From: Clostridium_AW malenominatum
Lineage (GTDB): Bacteria; Bacillota; Clostridia; Clostridiales; Clostridiaceae
Assembly: GCF_039521365.1 (NCBI RefSeq)
Contig: NZ_BAAACF010000002.1
Span: 62,001 to 126,000, forward strand
Length of the DNA stretch: 64,000 nt
Direction: 5' to 3'
Positions 8,957 through 17,150 of this stretch are shown here, in pieces (positions within the stretch are counted from its first letter, which is position 1; each line of letters opens with the position of its first letter). The notes beneath the pieces were generated by a model, which saw only the letters and a list, made by a program, of their open reading frames with translations, was not told the origin of the DNA and searched no databases. Position numbers and translations under genes: made by a program.

Positions 8957-9784
8957 ATGTTAGATAGGTTTCAACTTAAATTTTTAATGCTTTTATTTAT
9001 GTTACTAGACCATATTGGAAGCTTTATTCCCAATACTCCAATTTGGCTAAATTATATAGGACGAGTAGTTGCCCCTGTGTTCTTTTATCTTTTAATAGAT
9101 GGGTACTTTTACACAAGAGACAAGAATAATTATGCTAGAAGACTTTTTATCGCATCCAGTGCAATGACTATTGGAAATATTATTTTATCTATGTTATTTC
9201 CTAAAGATAATCAATTTCTAAATTTAAATGACTATATAACTATTATAATTTTTATTTTATTGCTTATAGCTAATACTTACCTTCTTTGGAAAGCTTCTTC
9301 TGATAATAAAAATAAAATACTGTTACACGGAGCGGTCTTAGTTTTAGTACCAATATTATTATCTTTTATATGTTATAACTTCATAGTGATAAGAAATAAT
9401 ATATTTTTATCTATGGCTTTTTCTATAATGTTACTAAATTATATAGGGGATAGTAGAATATACGTTTTTTTAATTGTCTTTCTCTCATTATTTACAGAAG
9501 CCTCCTTCTTAGGCCCAGCTATGATCTATATATTTTATATATACAAAAATAATAAAAAACGCTTAATCTTATATTACACAGCATTGTCTCTCTTGTTTGC
9601 CATGGGAAACATAAGCTACCAAGGACTTTTTTATGAAAATATTCAATGGATGATGGTATTTGCTATTCCATTCTTTTATTTATATTCCGGCAAAAAAGGC
9701 AGAGATTTAAGATATTTATTTTATTTCTTTTACCCTATTCACATATGGATATTATTTATAATCGGATACTTTTGGGGTAGATAG
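8957..9784 (+). CDS. TraX-family membrane protein (acyltransferase-like)
   Basis: 275 aa with about eight hydrophobic segments. The N-terminal signature resembles LDRFQLKFLMLLFMLLDHIG and GRVVAPVFFYL of the TraX family. F-plasmid TraX acetylates pilin, and chromosomal members in Firmicutes are of unknown substrate and may acylate a surface molecule. AGGAGG stands 8 bases before ATG 8957. It is divergent from the two-component operon and separated from it by a phased-repeat array, so it may belong to that regulon. A strong terminator follows. Confidence 0.8.
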   Translation: MLDRFQLKFLMLLFMLLDHIGSFIPNTPIWLNYIGRVVAPVFFYLLIDGYFYTRDKNNYARRLFIASSAMTIGNIILSMLFPKDNQFLNLNDYITIIIFILLLIANTYLLWKASSDNKNKILLHGAVLVLVPILLSFICYNFIVIRNNIFLSMAFSIMLLNYIGDSRIYVFLIVFLSLFTEASFLGPAMIYIFYIYKNNKKRLILYYTALSLLFAMGNISYQGLFYENIQWMMVFAIPFFYLYSGKKGRDLRYLFYFFYPIHIWILFIIGYFWGR

Positions 9785-9829
9785 ATAATAAAGGACTATA
9801 GGATATGTTTTATATCCTATAGTCCTTTA
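9785..9829 (+). terminator. Bidirectional terminator, 20-bp perfect stem
   Basis: The sequence at 9785-9804 is the exact complement of 9810-9829, with a 5-base loop and A/T-rich flanks. It serves the traX-like gene and the convergent maoC-like gene, whose last codons lie inside it. Confidence 0.9.
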
Positions 9830-10266
9830 TTATTTGCATTGCTTTTAATCATAGCTTTTAATTGTGTTGTTAATACAGTTTGTTCCTTTTCATTATTTAT
9901 TGTAAATTTCAATGCAATAACTCCACGATCTCCTTTTGAAGATGGCTTAATTTCTACTACTTCTACTAATGCTATAAGCTTATCACCTGGATATACGGCC
10001 GCTGTCCAGTTTAAATAATCCATACCCATTCCCGCTATAATTTCAGTACCAAATCTGTTGGATTTAACCCACTCGTTCCAAATTACATTTATCGTATGAA
10101 ATCCTGAAGCTATAACTCCTTTAAAGGCACTATTATTAGCAAACTCATAATCTACATGTATTGGTTGCGGGTCATACTTTCTTGCAAACTCTACAATTTC
10201 CTCTTCTGTTAATGAAATGGGACCTAATTTAAATATTTCTCCTACTTTGAACTCTTCTAAATACAC
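9817..10266 (-). CDS. MaoC-like hotdog dehydratase
   Basis: 149 aa hotdog-fold protein of the MaoC/(R)-specific enoyl-CoA hydratase family. The hydratase motif is visible as DPQPIHVD with nearby AFKGVIASGFHT, giving the catalytic Asp and His. Members hydrate trans-2-enoyl-CoA or related thioesters in the cytoplasm. The start is GTG 10266, with AAGGAGGAG 5-8 bases upstream. It lies 24 bases after the YbaK-like gene on the same strand, a likely two-gene operon, though no functional link is obvious. The exact acyl substrate is not predictable. Confidence 0.82.
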   Translation of the reverse strand: MYLEEFKVGEIFKLGPISLTEEEIVEFARKYDPQPIHVDYEFANNSAFKGVIASGFHTINVIWNEWVKSNRFGTEIIAGMGMDYLNWTAAVYPGDKLIALVEVVEIKPSSKGDRGVIALKFTINNEKEQTVLTTQLKAMIKSNANNKGL

Positions 10267-10290
10267 TTCTTTCTCCTCCTTAATATTTAT

Positions 10291-10749
10291 CTACTTACAT
10301 ACATCTACCCATTCTCCATTAGTTATATTCTCTAAATATTTTAATTCAACCTTTACAGCAGAATTAGGTGCTCCTACCGCTGGATAAACAAAATCATATG
10401 CTCTTAGTGATTCATCTAAAAATACTTTTAAAGGGTTTTTAAGTCCGAAAGGACAAACCCCTCCTACTGGATGACCAGTAGATTCAAGAAGCTCTTCTGA
10501 AGATAACATCTTAGCTTTTGCACCAAAAGCATCCTTAAATTTTCTGTTATCTACCTTTACATCACCTTTTGCAACAATAAGAACATCTTCATCCTTAATC
10601 TTAAAAGCCATTGTTTTTGCTATTCTTCCAGGCTCTACCCCCAAAGCCTGAGATGCCAATTCAACAGTAGCACTGCTTACATTGAATTCTAAAATTTCAA
10701 GCTCAATGTTTCTCCTCTGGAAATCCTTTCTTACAGTTTCTATACTCAT
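10291..10749 (-). CDS. YbaK/ProX-type aminoacyl-tRNA deacylase
   Basis: 152 aa single-domain protein of the YbaK/EbsC family, which hydrolyses misacylated tRNA (for example Cys- or Ala-tRNAPro) in trans. It shows the central GHPVGGVCPFGL loop and the conserved Lys and Asp of the active pocket (IAKTMAFKI, VAKGDVKVD). ATG 10749 follows AAAGGGG. The specific tRNA cannot be told from sequence. It is upstream of the maoC-like gene. Confidence 0.85.
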   Translation of the reverse strand: MSIETVRKDFQRRNIELEILEFNVSSATVELASQALGVEPGRIAKTMAFKIKDEDVLIVAKGDVKVDNRKFKDAFGAKAKMLSSEELLESTGHPVGGVCPFGLKNPLKVFLDESLRAYDFVYPAVGAPNSAVKVELKYLENITNGEWVDVCK

Positions 10750-10900
10750 AATCTTTTAGCCCCTTTCAAAGAATACACTTTTAAACGATTATATCATAAT
10801 TTGGAAAATTTAATAGTATTTTTTGTTTGCATTTTGTCAAATTTGATGATATTATGTCCATTGTGTGTATTTATTATTATTATATATATAGGAGGACTAT

Positions 10901-11518
10901 ATGAAATCAAATGAAATTCAAAATGTAAAAATTGCTATCGCTGATCCATCAGCTCTAGGACTTTTAGGACTAGCTATGGTTACATTAGTAGCTTCAAGTC
11001 AAAAGCTTGGACTTACTAGTGAAGTATCTTTTGTAATTCCCTGGGCAATATTTTTAGGTGCTTTTGCACAGTTGTTTGCTTGCATTAACGATGCTAAAAA
11101 AGGTAACGTTTTTGGTGCTACTGCTTTTGGTGGATATGCCTTTTTTTGGTTTGGAACTGCAACTTCCTGGCTTATAAAGATGGGTGTGTTTGGGGAAAAA
11201 CTAGCTTCCACTGCTGATCCTAAACAACTTGGTATTGCATTTATAGGATATTTAATTTTTACTATCTATATGACTATAGGAGCTATGGAAACTCACAAAG
11301 TTTTATTTACGATATTTCTTTTAATAGATTTTCTATTCTTAGGATTATCCCTTAGTTCTTTCCACATTGCATATGAATTCTCACATAAACTAGCTGGTTA
11401 TTCTGAACTATTAATATCTTTAGTTTCATTCTATGGTTCAGCGGCTGCAGTTTTGAACCCTCACTTTGGAAGAGAGTTTTTACCTGTGGGTAAGCCTTTT
11501 GGTATATTTAAGAAGTAA
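10901..11518 (+). CDS. satP: GPR1/FUN34/YaaH-family acetate/succinate transporter
   Basis: 205 aa with six hydrophobic helices. The family signature near the N-terminus is DPSALGLLGLAMVTL, a variant of the NPAPLGL motif. SatP-type proteins move acetate and other short monocarboxylates across the membrane by proton symport or as a channel, which fits a fermentative anaerobe. GGAGG precedes ATG 10901. The gene is monocistronic and ends in a clear terminator. Family assignment is firm; substrate is inferred. Confidence 0.85.
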   Translation: MKSNEIQNVKIAIADPSALGLLGLAMVTLVASSQKLGLTSEVSFVIPWAIFLGAFAQLFACINDAKKGNVFGATAFGGYAFFWFGTATSWLIKMGVFGEKLASTADPKQLGIAFIGYLIFTIYMTIGAMETHKVLFTIFLLIDFLFLGLSLSSFHIAYEFSHKLAGYSELLISLVSFYGSAAAVLNPHFGREFLPVGKPFGIFKK

Positions 11519-11522
11519 TTAA

Positions 11523-11558
11523 AATAAGGAGTGACCCCTGGGACACTCCTTATTATTA
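11523..11558 (+). terminator. Bidirectional terminator between satP-like and hemerythrin genes
   Basis: AATAAGGAGTG (11523-11533) pairs with CACTCCTTATT (11544-11554) around a 10-base loop, with T- and A-rich ends on both strands. Confidence 0.8.
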
Positions 11559-12101
11559 TTTATTTTCTAATTCTTCTATTAAAGAAATGTATTTATTTTG
11601 AGTACCTATTTGATGAGCCTTTTCCTCTACTTCTCTACTCCTAGTATTTAGTATATCTTTGCTTTTTTCGGATAAAGAACGCTCTGCAAAAGTATAAATT
11701 ATATTGTCTTCTTTATCTATATGACGATTTAGTAAATCTGTATAGGAAACTGCATTAGCTATTACATCTAACTTAGCTTCTTCATTACCCTTTTCTAATT
11801 CTTTTAAAGCAATTTCTAAGTTATGCATATACAACCTTCCCTGATCATGTTCTATTAACATGCCTCCAACTGGTCCCTTTTTGCTCATTTCGAATTCTTC
11901 GTCCATTAAAGTGAATAATATATTTTCTTCCTTGCTATGATGATGCTTATCTGCATAGTTCCTAACGAAATCTATCATTCTATAAAAATCATTATAATCT
12001 ACATTTTCATTTTTAAGAACTTTATAGCAATACTTTCTTATAACTTTAAGCATTCTTTTAATATTTTTGTGCTCTTCTACCATTAATTCTATAGCATTCA
12101 T
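11556..12101 (-). CDS. Hemerythrin-domain protein
   Basis: 181 aa helical bundle carrying the iron ligands of the hemerythrin HHE family: His11, the HHHSKEE stretch (53-59), His85 in IEHDQG, and His127 with Glu131 in HIDKE. Such proteins bind oxygen or NO at a di-iron site and protect or signal in anaerobes. It is 12 bases downstream of an unidentified 214-aa gene, in one operon. A Crp/Fnr-type palindrome lies upstream of the operon. No other domain is fused. Confidence 0.9.
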   Translation of the reverse strand: MNAIELMVEEHKNIKRMLKVIRKYCYKVLKNENVDYNDFYRMIDFVRNYADKHHHSKEENILFTLMDEEFEMSKKGPVGGMLIEHDQGRLYMHNLEIALKELEKGNEEAKLDVIANAVSYTDLLNRHIDKEDNIIYTFAERSLSEKSKDILNTRSREVEEKAHQIGTQNKYISLIEELENK

Positions 12102-12113
12102 AAAAACATCCCC

Positions 12114-12758
12114 TTATCTTTTAATTTCGTGTAATCTAGTGGCATTTTCTACTGTTACGTAGTATCTAAATGAAGAATTTAAAGCTTTTACAAAGGATTT
12201 TACCCAAGCCTCTCTAAGCTTATAAAAGTTATTAACGTCTCCACCTTCTTCTTCCCAATGGGTCGCGTGTAAACATTTAGTTGTTCTCCAACTAAACATA
12301 TCCTCATTATTCTCTAGTGTTTCATTTACTCTGTCACAAGGCATACCTTCTAATATATAGTCATTTAACATGTTATATATTTCTACTGGGTGTACCACCA
12401 CTGCTTTTTCTGCATATTCACTGCCTAGTTTAGTTCCTTGTTTTTCAAATATGCTTATTAAATCATTGATGTATTCTGGATTTTTATTTAGTATTCTAGT
12501 TACCCAAGCACTTTGTCTTCCTTCTGCTCTAAATATTTTATCCTGTAACCATCCATGTATATTAGAAGTATTTATCATTTCTTCTAAAGGTTTATCTTCT
12601 GTAGGCATACCGTATTTACTGTAAATTTCATCTTTCCACTGTTCTAACGGAAATTCCTTTTTATCTTCTGACCACTCTAATATGTTTTCTTCTAATCCTT
12701 CAAACCATTTTATCTTATTAAATAACCAATAATGTATTTTCCCTAAAACTAAACTCAT
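12114..12758 (-). CDS. Uncharacterised protein co-transcribed with hemerythrin
   Basis: 214 aa, not recognised. It is soluble, with no signal peptide or membrane segment, and rich in Trp (WLFNKIKWFEG, HGWLQDKIF, CLHATHWEEEGG) with Cys and His in the last third (MPCDR, KCLHATHW). That could be a metal or heme site, but this is only suggestive. The start at ATG 12758 is supported by AGGAGG 7 bases upstream. It is the first gene of the hemerythrin operon, which hints at a role in the response to oxygen or nitric oxide. A cytosolic redox or metal-binding enzyme is as far as the sequence allows. Confidence 0.7.
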   Translation of the reverse strand: MSLVLGKIHYWLFNKIKWFEGLEENILEWSEDKKEFPLEQWKDEIYSKYGMPTEDKPLEEMINTSNIHGWLQDKIFRAEGRQSAWVTRILNKNPEYINDLISIFEKQGTKLGSEYAEKAVVVHPVEIYNMLNDYILEGMPCDRVNETLENNEDMFSWRTTKCLHATHWEEEGGDVNNFYKLREAWVKSFVKALNSSFRYYVTVENATRLHEIKR

Positions 12759-12857
12759 CTTGTTTTCCTCCTAAAATTTAAAACTATAATTTATTATTAT
12801 TTTGTCTTTAATCTCTTAATTTATGACTTTATTATAATTGTAAATTTACTTTTCTTC

Positions 12858-12873
12858 TGTAACTTAGGTTACG
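12858..12873. promoter_or_regulatory. Crp/Fnr-type palindrome upstream of the hemerythrin operon
   Basis: GTAAC-TTAG-GTTAC (12859-12872) is a perfect 5-4-5 inverted repeat, the geometry of Crp/Fnr-family sites. On the minus strand TATAAT (complement of 12831-12836) is the probable -10. With a start near 12824 the palindrome centres at about -41.5, the classical position for direct activation. Confidence 0.5.
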
Positions 12874-12990
12874 TAATTAAAATAATTTATATCTTTTTAG
12901 TATAGTTTTATCTCTTCCCTTTTCTTTACACTACTATTAACTTATATTATAATAAAGTTGTTATGTAATTTTATTAAAGGTGGTACTAAA

Positions 12991-13896
12991 ATGTTAACTA
13001 AAATAAAAAACAAATCATTATTAGCAGATTTTTCTTTATTAATTATTGCTGTTATTTGGGGAAGTGGATTCGTGGCTACAAAAAATGCTTTAGATTCTTA
13101 TTCTCCTTATTTTATAATGGCTTCTAGATTTTTTATTGCCTGTGTATCCATAGGGTTAGTTTTTTTTAAAAACATAAAAAAAATAACTAAAAAGGATTTC
13201 ATGGCTGGATCTATTATTGGTTTTCTTCTTTTCATTGCCTTTGCAGCTCAAACTATAGGTCTCCAATATACTACCGCCGCAAAGCAAGCTTTTATAACTG
13301 GTACTAACGTAGTTATGGTTCCTTTTATATATTGGTTGGTTAATAGTAAAAAGCCTGATATTTATAATCTCATTGCAGCTTTTATGTGTTTTATAGGTAT
13401 AGGTTTTTTAACCTTAGAAGGAAGTTTGCATATAAATTTAGGGGATGGCCTCACTTTAGCCTGTGCCCTGTTTTTTGCATGTCATATAGTTGCTATAGGA
13501 TATTATGCAGAAAAACATGACCCTATAGTACTCACTTTTGTTCAGTTCTTAGTAGCTTTTATATTATCCTTAATAAGTATCTTTTCATTTAATGAAATAC
13601 CTTCAACTATTTCAAAAGAAGGACTTTTTCCAATAATTTATTTAGGTGTTTTTAGCACTTTTATAGCATTTTTAATTCAGAATGTAGCTCAAAAATACAC
13701 CACTCCCACTCGTGCTGCAATTATACTATGTTTGGAAGCTGTTTTTGGAAGTTTATTATCCTGCTTCTTGTTAGGAGAAGATTTTACATACAAAATGTTT
13801 ATAGGATGCATTGTTATCTTTCTTGCCATAGTTACAGCTGAAACTAAATGGGAGTTTATAAAATTTAAAGGAGCTGAGAAAAATTATGAATACTAA
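12991..13896 (+). CDS. EamA/DMT-family metabolite exporter
   Basis: About 301 aa with ten hydrophobic helices arranged as two EamA repeats, typical of the drug/metabolite transporter superfamily. Signatures include AVIWGSGFVATKNAL and, in repeat two, FIAFLIQNVAQKYTTPTRAA. The start ATG 12991 follows AAAGGTGG; a frame extension to 12958 has no ribosome site. It overlaps the next gene by 11 bases. Substrate is unknown; linkage to an X-Pro aminopeptidase could mean amino-acid or peptide overflow, but that is a guess. Confidence 0.85.
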   Translation: MLTKIKNKSLLADFSLLIIAVIWGSGFVATKNALDSYSPYFIMASRFFIACVSIGLVFFKNIKKITKKDFMAGSIIGFLLFIAFAAQTIGLQYTTAAKQAFITGTNVVMVPFIYWLVNSKKPDIYNLIAAFMCFIGIGFLTLEGSLHINLGDGLTLACALFFACHIVAIGYYAEKHDPIVLTFVQFLVAFILSLISIFSFNEIPSTISKEGLFPIIYLGVFSTFIAFLIQNVAQKYTTPTRAAIILCLEAVFGSLLSCFLLGEDFTYKMFIGCIVIFLAIVTAETKWEFIKFKGAEKNYEY

Positions 13897-15664
13897 CAGC
13901 AAAATAAAAAGATTAAGAGAGCATATGAAAAATCTTGGACTTCATGCTTATATCATACCTAGTTATGATGCTCATCAAAGTGAATATGTTCATTCTCGCT
14001 TTAAATCTAGAGCTTGGTTATCAGGTTTTACTGGTTCTGCTGGTACATTAGTAGTAACTTTAAATGAAAGCGGACTATGGACTGATGGAAGATATTTTAT
14101 TCAAGCAGAGAAAGAGTTAGAAGGCTCTGAAATAAAGCTATTTAAAATGAGAGAACCCGGAGTTCCTACTTATACTCAGTGGTTAAAAGATAATACATCT
14201 TCTAATTATTCAATTGGTTTTGATGGTACAGTTATGCCTCTATCGGAAATTGAAAATTTAAGAAATATTTTAAATGATAATACCATAAAACTAGAGGGAC
14301 GCCATGACTTAATAGATTTAATATGGGATGATAGACCTGAAATGCCTAAAGATAAGATTTTTATTCATCCAAGAGAATTTTCTGGAAGAGATATAAATGA
14401 GAAATTATCTTTAGTAAGAAGTAAAATGAATACTCAAAAGGCAGAGTTTTATTTACTGACTACTTTAGATGATATAGCATGGCTATTTAATATTAGAGGA
14501 AACGATGTAGAGAATAACCCCGTAGCTATTGCTTATGCTTTAATTTCAAAGAATGAAGCAATTTTATTTATAGATTCTAGCAAACTTGCAGCAGAAGTAG
14601 TTTTAGAATTAAACAGCTTCAATGTATCTATAAAAGATTATAATTTTATCTTTAATTATCTATCAAATATTAAAGATAATGCTTCTATATTTATTGATTG
14701 GAGTAAAACTAGCTTTAACTTATACAACGCTATCCCTTCTAGGTGTAAGGTGATAAAAGGAACAAATATAGTACAAAATATTAAATGTATAAAAAGTCCT
14801 TCTGAAATTCATCATATAAAAAACTGCCATGTTAAAGATGGAGTGGCTATGGTTAAATTCTTACATTGGTTAAAAACCAATATAGAAAAAGAGACCATTA
14901 CTGAGATTTCTGCCTCTGAAAAGCTAGAATCTTTTAGAAAAGAAGAGAAAAATTTTATTAATCCTAGTTTTAATACTATAGCAGCTTATAAAGACCATGG
15001 GGCTATGATGCATTACAAGGCTAAAGAAGATAGTCAATATACCTTAGAAAATAATGGCTTATTCTTAATAGATTCTGGTGGTCAATATTTGGATGGTACT
15101 ACTGATATAACAAGAACTATTGTTATGGGAAAAATCTCATCAGAGGAAAAACATCACTTTACTCTTGTTTTAAAAGGACATATATCCTTAAGCAGAGCAA
15201 AGTTTTTACATGGAATTACTGGAACAAATCTTGATATTTTAGCAAGACTTCCTATGTGGAATGAGGGTATAGATTATAAATGTGGCACTGGACATGGAAT
15301 AGGCTATTTTTTAAGCGTTCACGAAGGGCCTCAAAGATTTTCTGTTGAATATAACGGAGCGGTTTTAGAAAAAGGAATGATTATCACTAATGAGCCTGGT
15401 GTTTATATTAAAGACAAATATGGAATTAGAACAGAAAATGAGCTTTTAATTGTAGAAGATGAAACTACTGAATTTGGTACATTCTTGAGATTCGAGCCAA
15501 TAACTTATTGTCCAATAGATTTAGATGGAATAGATGTAACTATACTTTCCAATGAGGAGAAGAATTGGTTGAATCTCTACCATTCAAAGGTTTATGAAAT
15601 ACTTTCTCCCCATTTGAATCTTGAAGAAAGAGATTGGTTGAAAGAAGTGACTAGAGAAGTTTAA
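13886..15664 (+). CDS. pepP: Xaa-Pro aminopeptidase (M24B, long form)
   Basis: 592 aa cytoplasmic metallopeptidase that removes the N-terminal residue before proline. Two creatinase-like N-terminal domains (about 5-310) precede the pita-bread catalytic domain and a short M24_C tail. The metal ligands are visible: Asp in LIDSGGQYLDGTTDITRT (two), His in GTGHGIGYF, Glu in ITNEPGVYI and Glu in IRTENELLI. The length matches the eukaryote-like long aminopeptidase P rather than the 440-aa short form. AAAGGAG lies inside the upstream exporter gene, so translation is coupled. Confidence 0.93.
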   Translation: MNTNSKIKRLREHMKNLGLHAYIIPSYDAHQSEYVHSRFKSRAWLSGFTGSAGTLVVTLNESGLWTDGRYFIQAEKELEGSEIKLFKMREPGVPTYTQWLKDNTSSNYSIGFDGTVMPLSEIENLRNILNDNTIKLEGRHDLIDLIWDDRPEMPKDKIFIHPREFSGRDINEKLSLVRSKMNTQKAEFYLLTTLDDIAWLFNIRGNDVENNPVAIAYALISKNEAILFIDSSKLAAEVVLELNSFNVSIKDYNFIFNYLSNIKDNASIFIDWSKTSFNLYNAIPSRCKVIKGTNIVQNIKCIKSPSEIHHIKNCHVKDGVAMVKFLHWLKTNIEKETITEISASEKLESFRKEEKNFINPSFNTIAAYKDHGAMMHYKAKEDSQYTLENNGLFLIDSGGQYLDGTTDITRTIVMGKISSEEKHHFTLVLKGHISLSRAKFLHGITGTNLDILARLPMWNEGIDYKCGTGHGIGYFLSVHEGPQRFSVEYNGAVLEKGMIITNEPGVYIKDKYGIRTENELLIVEDETTEFGTFLRFEPITYCPIDLDGIDVTILSNEEKNWLNLYHSKVYEILSPHLNLEERDWLKEVTREV

Positions 15665-15667
15665 TAT

Positions 15668-15704
15668 AAAAAGAGGACAGCTTACGCTCTCCTCTTTTTA
15701 TTCT
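15668..15704 (+). terminator. Terminator after aminopeptidase P
   Basis: AAAAAGAGGA (15668-15677) pairs with TCCTCTTTTT (15690-15699), extended by an inner AGC/GCT pair. Confidence 0.85.
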
Positions 15705-15710
15705 TTATCC

Positions 15711-15824
15711 GATGACTACCCGCTCTAATACTCCATCTTGTTCAAAGTGGAAGCTAAGAGCGGCTACGACGTCACTGGATACCGATTTCTAAGAATCAGA
15801 TGGAGTAAAAACTCCACTTGATTC
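15711..15824. repeat. Structured intergenic element with nested inverted repeats
   Basis: The element contains interleaved complementary arms: CCGCTCT (15720-15726) with AGAGCGG (15757-15763), ACTCCATCT (15730-15738) with AGATGGAGT (15798-15806), and TGGAGT-aaaa-ACTCCA (15801-15816). It is less AT-rich than the surroundings and non-coding. It runs up to the stop codon of the thioesterase gene. It has the look of a dispersed clostridial intergenic repeat or a small structured RNA; which one cannot be decided from a single copy. Confidence 0.5.
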
Positions 15825-16254
15825 AAGAACTCTGTTTATCTTCATAAAGTGCATAGAGCTTTTCCCAAATCTCTGGATGAGATCTTTTTAAATTAATTAT
15901 TTTAAAGTTACTATTTATAAAAGTTTGAGTTGTATATCCTTGAGCTAATATTTTATTATCTTCTTCTCTTATTACATTGTAATTAAATATAACCTTTACA
16001 GGACTAAGTTCCTTAATAAATGTTTCAATAATTATGCTATCATCGTACTTAGCTCCTTCTATATACTTGCAATAAGTTTCAACTAATGGCATCATTATTC
16101 CTTGCTCTTCCATGTTTTTATATGTTATTCCGCTTTTAATTATGTATTCTCCTCTACCTATTTCAAACCAAGGATAGTAATTTGAATGATATACTATACC
16201 CATTTTATCTGTTTCAGAATATCTAACTTTTAATTTAGCTCTACTTATATGCAT
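15823..16254 (-). CDS. 4HBT/YbgC-type acyl-CoA thioesterase
   Basis: About 143 aa hotdog-fold thioesterase. The YbgC/4-hydroxybenzoyl-CoA thioesterase motif is clear: RYSETDKMGIVYHSNYYPWFE, split here as RYSETDKMG and YHSNYYPWFE, with the catalytic Asp. It hydrolyses acyl-CoA in the cytoplasm; chain-length preference is unknown. ATG 16254 is chosen, with GTGGGG a few bases upstream. The C-terminus (YEDKQSS) runs into the conserved end of the neighbouring structured element, so the last codons may derive from that element. Confidence 0.85.
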   Translation of the reverse strand: MHISRAKLKVRYSETDKMGIVYHSNYYPWFEIGRGEYIIKSGITYKNMEEQGIMMPLVETYCKYIEGAKYDDSIIIETFIKELSPVKVIFNYNVIREEDNKILAQGYTTQTFINSNFKIINLKRSHPEIWEKLYALYEDKQSS

Positions 16255-16368
16255 ATATATCCCCACTTTCTTTAAAATACTATATAAATTTTTGTGATTA
16301 TTGTTTAAACTATATATAAGTATAACACTATGTAAAATACTTAATCAATTATTAATGGAGGACTAAAT

Positions 16369-17133
16369 ATGCGATTATTATTAGCTAATGATGATGGAAT
16401 AGATTCAATAGCTCTACAAATTCTAGCAAGGGAGCTGCAAAAGGAGCATGAAGTATTAGTTGTTGCTCCGAGTAGCCAGCGAAGTGCTGCCAGCCATTCA
16501 ATAACTATCCATAATTCCTTAATAGTCAAGGAAGTTACCTTACCAGGTATAGTCTCAAAGGCTTATAGTGTAGATGGTACGCCAGCAGATTGCGTTAGAA
16601 TCGCCCTGGATAAATTAATAAGCAGCCCTGTAGATATGGTTATCTCAGGTACTAACATAGGAGCAAATCTAGGCAGGGATATTCTCTATTCCGGAACTGT
16701 TTCCGCTGCTGTAGAAGCTGCTATAAACAAAATTCCCTCTATAGCTGTTTCTTGTGAAATAAATTTTGGAGAACCAATAAATGAAGAACATTTTTTAACT
16801 GCAGCTAAATATGTTTCTAAGGTTATAGAAATAGCTAAAAGCAATTTAATTTCTAATGATATGGTTCTTAATGTAAATGTTCCTGCTATAGAGGAAAAGC
16901 AAATTAAAGGTATACAGGTTTCCCCTATGGGTGGTGATATGTATAACTTCTTTTATAATAAAACCTTAAAAGAAGATGGCACTTTAGAGTTTTCTCTATC
17001 TGGTAAACATAATGAAGATATTATAGAAAATACTGATGTTTACTATATTAAAAATGGTTATGTTACAATAACCCCTCTTCATTATGATTTTACAAACTTC
17101 AGGATTCTAAATGAGGTTAAGGGATGGTTTTAG
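16369..17133 (+). CDS. surE: 5'/3'-nucleotidase SurE
   Basis: 254 aa. SurE is a metal-dependent nucleoside monophosphate phosphatase linked to stationary-phase survival. The metal site is shown by LLANDDGIDS at the N-terminus, followed by APSSQRSAASHSITI, DGTPADCVRIAL and ISGTNIGANLGRDILYSGTVSAA, all family hallmarks (quoted in pieces of at most 20: SGTNIGANLGRD and LYSGTVSAA). GGAGG precedes ATG 16369. The stop codon lies in a terminator shared with the convergent rsgI gene. Confidence 0.95.
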   Translation: MRLLLANDDGIDSIALQILARELQKEHEVLVVAPSSQRSAASHSITIHNSLIVKEVTLPGIVSKAYSVDGTPADCVRIALDKLISSPVDMVISGTNIGANLGRDILYSGTVSAAVEAAINKIPSIAVSCEINFGEPINEEHFLTAAKYVSKVIEIAKSNLISNDMVLNVNVPAIEEKQIKGIQVSPMGGDMYNFFYNKTLKEDGTLEFSLSGKHNEDIIENTDVYYIKNGYVTITPLHYDFTNFRILNEVKGWF

Positions 17134-17150
17134 CCACCCCTTAACCTCAT
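17111..17150. terminator. Bidirectional terminator overlapping surE and rsgI 3' ends
   Basis: ATGAGGTTAAGGG (17111-17123) pairs with CCCTTAACCTCAT (17138-17150), plus TGG with CCA inside. The stem covers both stop codons of the convergent genes. Confidence 0.75.
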
